Source: Candidatus Yonathbacteria bacterium CG17_big_fil_post_rev_8_21_14_2_50_43_9
GTDB lineage: Bacteria > Patescibacteriota > Minisyncoccia > Phycocordibacterales > UBA1550
Assembly (NCBI GenBank): GCA_002771015.1
Contig: PCUO01000016.1
Span: 1 to 24,657 of the forward strand
DNA length: 24,657 bases
Direction: 5' to 3'
In this document: one piece after another, positions 17,128 through 23,847 of the stretch
Layout of the letters: the number at the start of each line of letters is the position of its first letter
Numbering within the stretch: the first letter of the stretch is position 1
The notes under the pieces: generated by a model
Told to the model about the DNA's origin: nothing
Databases searched by the model: none
What the model saw: only the letters and a program-made list of their open reading frames with translations
Program-made: the position numbers and the translations under genes

Positions 17128-17727
17128 TTACTTTGTGCCAATTGTGATAATCACGTCAAACAGGGCTGTTTCTGGAGAGGTTGTGGATACTGCGTCTGGG
17201 TAGGTTTCTCTGACGGTGTTTATCAACGCTTCGCCAATAGCAGATTTACTTTCCTTAACAGCGACGGTTGTGGTTGCGTATAAGGTTTTTTCGTTGCCAG
17301 TTTTTGCTTTTGGATAGCCTACAGATTCTAGCGACTGCGCCATAGCGCCAGCGAGACCGCTTTTTGCTGTGCTATTTAGGATGTTGAGCGTAAATGCTTT
17401 CTTGTCCAAAACTTGTGTCGTGGTTGTGGCTAATGGAGCAGACGGAATAGATGTTTCCACTGGGACGTTTGCTGATTCTTTTCTTACTTCTGTACTGATG
17501 CCGAGTTTCCTTGAAACGAGAGTATAGTTCTCAATATTAAGCGAGCTAGACCCTTTTCCTGTGTCGCCAGAAAATGCGGTGTCTATGCTTCTCGCTATGA
17601 ACCTAGTAGAAAGTATAAAAATAATGCCAACGATAATCGCAAACAAAAAAACAATTCCAGGATAAATTAGATCCTTTGGTTTTACACCAGAAACGGAATC
17701 ACGGATTTTTTTTATGAATGGAGACAT
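17128..17727 (-). CDS. TM-anchored LytR_C-domain protein in the pilus cluster
   Basis: A 199-residue protein with a short cytoplasmic N-terminus, one TM helix (about 21-41), a Ser/Thr/Pro-rich linker (about 50-108) and a C-terminal domain resembling LytR_C (LytR/CpsA/Psr C-terminal). The match is the pattern LNILNSTAKSGLAGAMAQSL (114-133) followed by a GY/GN turn and a final strand, VIITIG. The catalytic LCP domain is missing, so it is not a wall-polymer transferase; the domain is thought to be a small extracytoplasmic binding module. It starts 6 bp after the stop of the PilO-like gene and is probably the last gene of that operon. A role in anchoring the pilus platform to the envelope is a guess from position. 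Confidence 0.7.
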   Translation of the reverse strand: MSPFIKKIRDSVSGVKPKDLIYPGIVFLFAIIVGIIFILSTRFIARSIDTAFSGDTGKGSSSLNIENYTLVSRKLGISTEVRKESANVPVETSIPSAPLATTTTQVLDKKAFTLNILNSTAKSGLAGAMAQSLESVGYPKAKTGNEKTLYATTTVAVKESKSAIGEALINTVRETYPDAVSTTSPETALFDVIITIGTK

Positions 17728-17733
17728 ATTTCT

Positions 17734-18294
17734 TTATTCTATTGTTTGTGCGGCAACGGTGGCGCTGTACGATATGTTTGAAGTGCTTCGCCAGTCCGCG
17801 CTTCCCGAGGAAATATTCAGAGAATTGATTTTTGTGAAGTAGGGGAGCTTCTCAAAATCCTTGAGGTAATTTATAAATATTGAAACATTTGCCGAGGAAA
17901 TTGTATTTTGGTAGGAGATGGTCGCAAGTGGGAATGCTGTGCCGAGCGACGCTGGTGTCGGCGAAGAGAAATTGAGAGACTGAGTGATGCCATTTTTAAG
18001 AGCAAGGCTTTTTAGAATGGCAACGAACTCGAGAATGTTGTTGGAAGGGATAATTGTTTGCTTGAGGATTTTGTCATTCGGTCCAATGATATCCGTTTCG
18101 CGTTTGAGGTTAGAAAGGAGCGATGTGCGTTCGCTCAGAGTTGCGACTAGGTGGCGATTGGTTGCTGTTTCCGTCGCCATCTTTGTAATTTTTCTGGAAA
18201 TAAATAAAATGACGCCAAAAGAAACAATCACAACAGCCAGAGCGGTGAGGATATGTTTTCCAAAATGTGTGAAAAGATTTTTTGTGGTGAACAT
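17734..18294 (-). CDS. pilO: PilO-like type IV pilus inner-membrane protein
   Basis: A 186-residue bitopic protein with one TM helix (about 14-33), a coiled-coil-prone stretch (about 38-66) and a C-terminal ferredoxin-like region (about 85-183), the standard PilO layout. PilO pairs with PilN to form the alignment platform of type IV pili. Sequence similarity is weak, so the call rests on layout plus its place after a PilM-PilN protein. The start at 18294 (MFTTKNLF) is 4 bp after the upstream stop; a longer frame from 18333 would overlap the upstream gene by 35 bp and adds no plausible sequence. Confidence 0.72.
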   Translation of the reverse strand: MFTTKNLFTHFGKHILTALAVVIVSFGVILFISRKITKMATETATNRHLVATLSERTSLLSNLKRETDIIGPNDKILKQTIIPSNNILEFVAILKSLALKNGITQSLNFSSPTPASLGTAFPLATISYQNTISSANVSIFINYLKDFEKLPYFTKINSLNISSGSADWRSTSNISYSATVAAQTIE

Positions 18295-18298
18295 AATA

Positions 18299-19564
18299 TT
18301 AATGCGCCTGACTACTGCTAAAGTATAACGCACTCGGGTCTTTCAAGCGAAACGATATGCTGAAAGGCACACTCTCCTCTTTATCAAGGTTGGTCAAAGG
18401 AAGTTCAACTTCGGAAAGCATTGCGGACTCCTGCAGTGTTTTCTTGTAATTATTTAAGGTCTCGCGGTTCCTTGCGTTGCCAACAATTGAGAACCTGTCT
18501 GTGAAATTTGGCGCTGAAAATGTTGAAATTGTAATACCGTCAGGTGTTCGCAAAACAAGCTCGGTGATCACAACGCTCCATATTGGCATTTGCGATAGGA
18601 AATTTAAGCCTGTTTCCGTAATGGTGTTTATTTCGCCAATCAACTTTTCCTTTTCAACAAGTTCTGGCGGGATAACTGAGGATGAAAGGGTCGTCACCTG
18701 CTGTGTGCCTTTTTGTAACATAGAGAGCATAGAAATGTATGTTACTAGGTACGCAGACACAAAAAAGATGGAAATGCTTATGACGAGGTTTCTCATCAGC
18801 ACAATAAATGTAGTAGCGCGCTGGTATGAGTACGCTTCTTCGGTGCCCACAGGAAGGAGGGATATCAAATTGTCCATTCCCTCTGGGATTCTACCGCGAA
18901 TAGCCGTACCAAGAGCCACAAGCCATTTTGATTTTGGCTCGGTGATTTCTTTGCGATTTGCGTACTCGTCACGCACGGTCGCTTTTACGAGTTCCTGCTC
19001 TTTTATATCGCCCTTTGTTTCGGACGCGATAGCTTCTTTAACTTTATTAACTTCCTTATGAAGCTCTGCCTCTGGAACGAAGCGCGCAGGGAATGTGCGC
19101 GAAAAACGCAAAATGCCGTCTCTTAGGGCAAAAATGGTCGCGCCATCAGGAGTCTTTTTTGAAAAAATTGTTGTTTCTCCCGGGACAAGTTTTACCGCGC
19201 GAGCTATTCCCGCGAGATGGCTTTCAAGAGCGAGAGTTTTGATGCCAGCTTTTTCAAGCGCCTGCACATATCCATCCGCGACATCGCGTGGAATTGTTGA
19301 AAGTAGGATTTCGTTGGTCGTTGTAGTGCCTGGGGCGCGCTCCCAGTCCAGATACGCGTCCTCGGTTTTGATTGGGAGTTGAAAGGTGATAGCGAGACGC
19401 ATTGCCTCGGAGAGGCGTTCCTCGGTGACTGATTTTGGAAATGAAAAGATTCGGGAGTAGATTTTGTCGTCAGGTATGGCAACTATCGCATAGTCGGTGC
19501 CGAGCTTTGCTTTGTCCCAAATTTCCCTTAGCGAGCTTGCAAGAAGGTCAATGTCAATCACCAC
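18299..19564 (-). CDS. pilMN: PilM (C-terminal part)-PilN fusion, type IV pilus platform protein
   Basis: A 421-residue protein joining two normally separate proteins. Residues 1-230 are PilM, the actin-like cytoplasmic protein, from just after its first subdomain: AIVAIPDDKIYSRIFSFP, a segment like the PilM helix LSEAMRLAITFQLPIKTEDAYLDWE (two blocks), and near the end WLVALGTAIRG, the last PilM motif. PilN then begins at DNLISLLP (231-238, the usual NLLP entry), with a TM helix at 258-282, a coiled coil and a PilN-type domain to the end. The first PilM phosphate motif is missing here and is found in the upstream ORF in another frame. The annotated start is a GTG at 19564 that overlaps the upstream TGA; the real protein may be a single one of about 501 residues (see findings). 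Confidence 0.82.
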   Translation of the reverse strand: MVIDIDLLASSLREIWDKAKLGTDYAIVAIPDDKIYSRIFSFPKSVTEERLSEAMRLAITFQLPIKTEDAYLDWERAPGTTTTNEILLSTIPRDVADGYVQALEKAGIKTLALESHLAGIARAVKLVPGETTIFSKKTPDGATIFALRDGILRFSRTFPARFVPEAELHKEVNKVKEAIASETKGDIKEQELVKATVRDEYANRKEITEPKSKWLVALGTAIRGRIPEGMDNLISLLPVGTEEAYSYQRATTFIVLMRNLVISISIFFVSAYLVTYISMLSMLQKGTQQVTTLSSSVIPPELVEKEKLIGEINTITETGLNFLSQMPIWSVVITELVLRTPDGITISTFSAPNFTDRFSIVGNARNRETLNNYKKTLQESAMLSEVELPLTNLDKEESVPFSISFRLKDPSALYFSSSQAH

Positions 19565-19803
19565 ACCATCGGCGATAATGTTTGCAGCATTGCTTCTTCT
19601 ATGAGAATGAGTTCGTCGTCGGGTTCATGAGCTTCCGCTGGTGTCGTGGTCTCGGTTTGCGGTTTGTCCAACGTTACAAGATGAATGCTCGCGCGACCTT
19701 TTTTACTTCCGTTTGGACGAAATAAAGCAATACGAACAACAGAGTCGCTGATTTCAATTCCCGCTACGCGCTTTTCTTTTGTAAGAAGGTTTAGTAAATT
19801 CAT
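19558..19803 (-). CDS. pilM: PilM N-terminal fragment, frame-shifted from the rest
   Basis: An 81-residue ORF beginning MNLLNLLTKEKRVAGIEISD at 19803. GIEISDSVVRIALF is the first phosphate-binding strand-turn-strand of PilM and related actin-like proteins. A linker and EDDELILIEEAML-type helix follow (reads PDDELILIEEAML), and the frame then stops at 19558-19560. The downstream frame, read back past its GTG, gives NIIADGVVIDIDLL, exactly the continuation expected of PilM. One extra A in the AAA run at 19581-19583 would join them. A longer frame upstream to 19923 only translates the AT-rich repeat and was not used. It may be a broken gene, a sequencing indel, a translationally coupled pair or programmed frameshifting. 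Confidence 0.65.
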   Translation of the reverse strand: MNLLNLLTKEKRVAGIEISDSVVRIALFRPNGSKKGRASIHLVTLDKPQTETTTPAEAHEPDDELILIEEAMLQTLSPMVW

Positions 19804-19815
19804 TTTGGGTAGAAT

Positions 19816-19905
19816 TGTAGAATGCTGAATACAGAATGTTGAATTGGAACGATAGAACCCCACGCATTCTTCTATATTCAAAATTCTACATTCAATATTC
19901 TGCCC
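19816..19905. repeat. Inverted AT-rich repeat between pilM and the pilX-like gene
   Basis: Two left units (19816-19831 and 19832-19844, GAAT..TGAAT type) face two right units (19875-19890 and 19890-19902). The inverted pairs match with two mismatches in 16 and one in 13. The right end, 19888-19905, is identical over 18 nt to the complement of 22285-22302. The element fills the divergent intergenic region and supplies the first codons of the plus-strand ORF. Confidence 0.7.
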
Positions 19906-20321
19906 GTTCCCGTGGTGTCGCAACTCTCCCCACAGTGATGCTTCTTGGCGTGATGGCGCTTGTGGTTGCTGTGAGTATTACCACGCTTTCTTTTACCGAG
20001 CTTTTTATTTCACAGGGTAGCGCCCAGTCTTCCCGCGCGCATTTTTATGCAGAAGCAGGCGCTCGCGACGCGCTCATGAAAATAGCTCGCAACAAAACAT
20101 ATTTGTGCGCTACTACCGATTGTTACTCAGTTAATTTCAGCTCAAATGGATGCACCCTCTCAAAAGATTGCGCAAAGGTACAAGTGACAGGTAACGACAC
20201 TTCAAAAACAATCACATCAAAAGGCATAATGAACGCAAACACGCGAACACTCCAGGTTGCCCTTACTTTAGACACCGACGGCCTCATCACAGGCACCACT
20301 TGGAGTGAAGTCACGAACTAG
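19836..20321 (+). CDS. PilX-like pseudopilin / pilus assembly protein
   Basis: A 161-residue protein with a single hydrophobic N-terminal helix (about 29-52) reading RGVATLPTVMLLGVMALVVA, followed by FISQGSAQSSRAHFYAEAGA. This AxAG-type helix after a TM segment is typical of PilX-like minor pilins. The C-terminal part is a small beta-rich domain with four cysteines (LCATTDCYS, NGCTLSKDC) that could form two disulfides, possibly with help from the DsbA-like protein. The start is uncertain: residues 1-25 from the ATG at 19836 translate the AT-rich repeat, and a later non-ATG start is possible. It is divergent from the PilM gene, and its stop codon directly abuts that of the convergent permease gene. 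Confidence 0.7.
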   Translation: MLNWNDRTPRILLYSKFYIQYSARSRGVATLPTVMLLGVMALVVAVSITTLSFTELFISQGSAQSSRAHFYAEAGARDALMKIARNKTYLCATTDCYSVNFSSNGCTLSKDCAKVQVTGNDTSKTITSKGIMNANTRTLQVALTLDTDGLITGTTWSEVTN

Positions 20322-21557
20322 CTATTCGTAGCGGAGGGCGTCTATGGGGCTCTTGTTGGCTGCGGTGCGGGCAGGGTAGAGTCCAAAAATGAGCCCAATA
20401 GCGCCAGAAACAACAATACCGAGGATTGCGGCGGATACGGGGAAGGTAAACGTCCATGCAATGTTTGTGAAGTTTGTGATTGTGGTAGCTATAGCCCACG
20501 AAAGAAACGCTCCGAGAAGAATCCCAACGAGACCTCCCATTCCCGTGAGCATTACCGCCTCAAGAAGAAATTGTGTGAGAATATTTTTATATGTTGCGCC
20601 TAACGCTTTTCGGAGTCCGATTTCCTTTGTGCGTTCAGTAACAGAGACGAGCATGATATTCATAATGCCGATACCTCCGACAATAAGCGATATTGCCGCA
20701 ACAGCAGCGAGGAATATTGTAAGGACAGACGTGATGGATGAAAGACGCCCAGCCAGATCAACTTGTGTAACTACAAAAAAATCGTCTTTTGCGGTGCCTG
20801 TAAGATCGTGTGATTCGCGTAGTGTGAGTTTGATTTCTTCTGCCGCATCATTAATGAGCGCTTCGCTTGCCGCCTCGGTTATGAAGCGATTAAAATGCTT
20901 GATACCAAGCACGTAGTCTTGAGCCGTTGTGTATGGGATGATAGCTGCTTCATCAAAGTTAAAAAAGTCTTGCCCGCGCTCTGAAAGCACTCCAACGACA
21001 CGGAAGTTATGACCTTTCATTTTAATTATTTTCCCAAGAGCGTCGTCAGCGCCGAAAAGTTCATTTTTTACTTTGTTGCCAATCACCACATATTTTGCGC
21101 GCGCGCGGACATCCTCTTCCGTGAAAAAGGCGCCAGTTTTCATCGGCATATCAAAAATCTTTTCCATCAGTGAAGAGACTCCGTAAATAGTGAGATTGAA
21201 AGTGTCGTTTGCGTATCTGGCATCAGCGACACCAAAAACAAGAGGCATAACATACTTTATGCTCGGCGTGTTTTCTTTTCGCTCTAGGGCTTCAAGGTCG
21301 CGTTTTTTCAACGAGTCGCTAAAAATTTGCCCTGCATCCGATACTCCAGCAGGCTCACGACCTCCACCTACAATGATCGTGCGTGTGCCCATCCCTTTAA
21401 CTTGATCAAGAATTAAATCCTGCGCGCCTTGCCCGAGAGACATTACGAGGATGATTGCTGTAACTCCTATAACGATGCCAAGGATAGTAAGCAAAGACCG
21501 CGCGCGGTTTTGCTCTAGTCCTCTGTATGCGGTTTTTATACTGTGTTTAAATTTCAT
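20322..21557 (-). CDS. MacB-type ABC transporter permease
   Basis: MacB/FtsX-family permease of 411 residues. TM1 is near 22-43, followed by a large extracytoplasmic MacB_PCD domain (about 50-260), then three C-terminal TM helices (about 272-302, 333-361 and 370-395). The family signature GGIGIMNIMLVSVTERTKEIG is split across TM2 and its loop, followed by LRKALGA; the end reads YPARTAANKSPIDALRYE, also typical. It works with the ATPase encoded immediately upstream, whose stop overlaps this start (ATGA), as a mechanotransmission-type exporter; the cargo could be peptides or small molecules. Fused MacB of proteobacteria is split here into two genes, as in Gram-positives. Confidence 0.93.
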   Translation of the reverse strand: MKFKHSIKTAYRGLEQNRARSLLTILGIVIGVTAIILVMSLGQGAQDLILDQVKGMGTRTIIVGGGREPAGVSDAGQIFSDSLKKRDLEALERKENTPSIKYVMPLVFGVADARYANDTFNLTIYGVSSLMEKIFDMPMKTGAFFTEEDVRARAKYVVIGNKVKNELFGADDALGKIIKMKGHNFRVVGVLSERGQDFFNFDEAAIIPYTTAQDYVLGIKHFNRFITEAASEALINDAAEEIKLTLRESHDLTGTAKDDFFVVTQVDLAGRLSSITSVLTIFLAAVAAISLIVGGIGIMNIMLVSVTERTKEIGLRKALGATYKNILTQFLLEAVMLTGMGGLVGILLGAFLSWAIATTITNFTNIAWTFTFPVSAAILGIVVSGAIGLIFGLYPARTAANKSPIDALRYE

Positions 21558-22276
21558 TTTATTAGAATTCCATCATTGGTATGGCGTCGCTCCGCGACTT
21601 CGTTGTCACTTTCAACGAGCCCGTCTTTTATACGAATGATACGTCGCGCGTGCTCTGCCGTGTATGTTTCGTGCGTGATGAGAATAATCGTGTGCCCGAG
21701 CTTCTCATTAAGTTCCTGAAGAGTTTGAATGATGGCTCCACCGGACTTTGAGTCAAGGTTGCCAGTAGGCTCATCGGCAAAAATAACCTCTGGGTTGCAT
21801 ACAAGGGCGCGCGCAATCGCCACGCGTTGTTTTTCTCCACCTGAAAGGCGAGTGACATCAAAATCTGTGCGGTGAGAAAGCCCCACAATTTCAATCGCGT
21901 CATTTACTCGTTTTCCCCATTCTGATTCTGGAATATCCGAGTAAAATAGTGGAAGCCTTACATTTTCAAACACACTAGCGTGCGCTAAAAGATTGAATGA
22001 CTGGAAAATGAATCCGAGCTTTTTGTTGCGGATGCTTGCAGTGGCATCTCCCGCGTATGTGCTGGCCTCCTTTCCCTCAAATAGAAAGGAGCCGTCTGTG
22101 TAGTTGTCTAGAAAGCCAAGCACGTGGAGCAGAGTGGACTTTCCGGAGCCAGATGGACCCATGATGGCAACAAACTCTCCACGATTAATAGAAAAGGAAA
22201 CACCGTGAAGAACTGGTGTTTCAACCTCATCGTTTACGTATACTTTTGTGAGGTTTTTTATTTCAATGATGGGCAT
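21554..22276 (-). CDS. MacB/LolD-type ABC transporter ATP-binding protein
   Basis: A 240-residue ATPase of the MacB/LolD/FtsE group. Walker [10 protein letters not shown] (40-48), Q92 in FIFQSFNLL, signature LSGGE (144-148), Walker B VIFADEP (164-170), the family hallmark TGNLDS right after it, and H202. The start at 22276 ([13 protein letters not shown]) is the normal N-terminus of this family; an in-frame extension to 22327 would translate a dispersed AT-rich repeat and overlap the upstream stop. The 4-bp overlap with the permease indicates coupling. Together with the HlyD-like protein upstream it makes a MacA-MacB-like exporter. Confidence 0.94.
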   Translation of the reverse strand: MPIIEIKNLTKVYVNDEVETPVLHGVSFSINRGEFVAIMGPSGSGKSTLLHVLGFLDNYTDGSFLFEGKEASTYAGDATASIRNKKLGFIFQSFNLLAHASVFENVRLPLFYSDIPESEWGKRVNDAIEIVGLSHRTDFDVTRLSGGEKQRVAIARALVCNPEVIFADEPTGNLDSKSGGAIIQTLQELNEKLGHTIILITHETYTAEHARRIIRIKDGLVESDNEVAERRHTNDGILIK

Positions 22277-22284
22277 AAATAAAT

Positions 22285-22308
22285 GGGCAGAATATTGAAT
22301 GTTGAATG
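22285..22308. repeat. Dispersed AT-rich repeat before the MacB-type ATPase gene
   Basis: GAATATTGAATGTTGAAT in a short block. Positions 22285-22302 are identical (inverted relative to the window) to 19888-19905 over 18 nt. As at the other copy, the repeat directly precedes a gene start and is read through in frame as FNIQYSA. Confidence 0.7.
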
Positions 22309-22326
22309 GGTGCAGGCCCGCGCTCA

Positions 22327-23841
22327 TTAATCCTTTGGAGCCATGATAATAGTTGTTCCCTCTGCAACTCCTGTAGTAAGCTCTATTGAACCATCTGAAC
22401 CTTTAAGACCAGTTGTTACGGGAACATCAGAAGTGGTTCCATCCGCAAGCGCTGTTCGTACAAACTTCTCGCCATTTTTTGTAATAATTGACCTTTCAGG
22501 GGTAAATAATACTCCAGAGCGAGATGATGTGCTTACATCAATATTTGCTGTCATTCCAGATTTTATACGCGGATCTTTTTTTGTAAACTGGAAGGTTGTT
22601 TTATATGTAGGGACATTGTCTATGATTGTTTCTGCGGGATCTATAGCGACCACGACTCCACTGAATGGAACATCAGAACCGTATGCGTCAAGCGTGATGC
22701 GAGCATTATCGCCAATTTTTATTTTTGCAATATCTGCTTCTGGCACATAAGTCTCTATTTCAAATGACGAATCTGAAAGAACAGAAAATACTGTCTTGCC
22801 AATAGTAGACCCTTCGCCGACTTTTATATCAACTTTTGTAACAACTCCGGCGATAGGGGAGGCTATGCGATACTTTGCGAGTTCTCCTCGCGCAGATAGT
22901 ACTCGCGCTTCCTGCGCTGCGATCACTTCGCTCGCGGTGCCAGCCTCAAGCAGAGCAAGCTCGTCTTTTGCCTTTGCCAATGTTAGCGTAAGTGTGGTGA
23001 TTGATTGTCTTTTTGTATTTACGTTTGAAAGCGCGGTCGTTATATTTGTACGCGCAGTATTTATATTTGAGCGGTATGTATCAAGCGCGGTGTTTGTAAC
23101 AGTGCAATCAAGAGAGAGGGCGCGACCGATTGATTCAAAAAGTCCTAGTATTATTGTCAAATGATTGCCTGCGTTGTTCAATGCGTTTGATAATTCAGTT
23201 TTTGATGGTGATATAGGGAATGATGAATTTTCTAATCGCCAATCGTCAAAATCGATCTCGGCTGTTTGGCGAAGAACCTCACTGTTTCCAGCAAGTTGGC
23301 TATCGCACACAGAAAATGTGTATTTGTATGAAGTGTTTTTGTAGCCAGAAAAAATTCCTGTTGTTTTTGTATGAAGCGCGTCGTCTGCTTTTGTGAAGGT
23401 ATCGTTTAGAATATCAGTAATACCGCTGTATGCGTTGTCCAAATCCTGAGTATATTTTGCAAGCTCAGCTCTTTTGACGGTTAGCTCCTCTGGTCGCGCG
23501 CCACGATTGAGCTCTGCTAGACGAGCTTCGGATTCCATTAGGCTTCCTCGCGCGCTGGATGACTCCACTTCACCAAGAAGTCCACTTGCTAAAACACGGT
23601 CACCGACTTTAGCGTATATACCTGCCACGCGTCCGCTTTTTTCAAAACCGAGATCAACAGCGGATGTGGATTTTACACGCCCTGTCACGCTTACTTCTTG
23701 GATCACATCTCCGCGTTTTATTGTGGTCGTGTTTGGGGGCACTGCGTTCTTTTTGTTTGTCGTAACAAAAAATATTATTGTTCCGACTGCGACAAGAATA
23801 CTTCCCCAGATGATTTGTTTTTTAGAGAGTTGCATACACAT
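22327..23841 (-). CDS. HlyD/MacA-like periplasmic adaptor (membrane fusion protein)
   Basis: A 504-residue adaptor that couples an ABC exporter to the outside. TM anchor at about 10-27; first half of the biotinyl-lipoyl-like domain from about 40 (GDVIQEVSVTGRVKS, GRVAGIYAKVGDRV); a long helical hairpin in the middle (about 100-330) with many Ala, Thr and Leu; second lipoyl half at KYRIASPIAGVVTKVDIKVG; then the beta-barrel and membrane-proximal domains (PEADIAKIKIGDNARITL and onward). The middle is enlarged relative to MacA and holds two isolated cysteines. The start is either 23841 or the ATG at 23835 two codons later. It lies 6 bp after the P-type ATPase stop and 50 bp before its ATPase partner. 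No TolC-like gene is in view, consistent with a cell lacking a standard outer membrane. Confidence 0.9.
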   Translation of the reverse strand: MCMQLSKKQIIWGSILVAVGTIIFFVTTNKKNAVPPNTTTIKRGDVIQEVSVTGRVKSTSAVDLGFEKSGRVAGIYAKVGDRVLASGLLGEVESSSARGSLMESEARLAELNRGARPEELTVKRAELAKYTQDLDNAYSGITDILNDTFTKADDALHTKTTGIFSGYKNTSYKYTFSVCDSQLAGNSEVLRQTAEIDFDDWRLENSSFPISPSKTELSNALNNAGNHLTIILGLFESIGRALSLDCTVTNTALDTYRSNINTARTNITTALSNVNTKRQSITTLTLTLAKAKDELALLEAGTASEVIAAQEARVLSARGELAKYRIASPIAGVVTKVDIKVGEGSTIGKTVFSVLSDSSFEIETYVPEADIAKIKIGDNARITLDAYGSDVPFSGVVVAIDPAETIIDNVPTYKTTFQFTKKDPRIKSGMTANIDVSTSSRSGVLFTPERSIITKNGEKFVRTALADGTTSDVPVTTGLKGSDGSIELTTGVAEGTTIIMAPKD

Positions 23842-23847
23842 ATTCTA

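Noticed and set aside
18477..19061. 194-codon ORF antisense to the PilM-PilN gene
   Set aside because: Shadow frame without domains or a plausible start region.
19804..19923. 40-residue N-terminal extension of the PilM fragment
   Set aside because: It only translates the AT-rich inverted repeat; conserved sequence begins at 19803.
22277..22327. 17-residue N-terminal extension of the MacB-type ATPase
   Set aside because: It translates a dispersed repeat and overlaps the stop of the adaptor gene.
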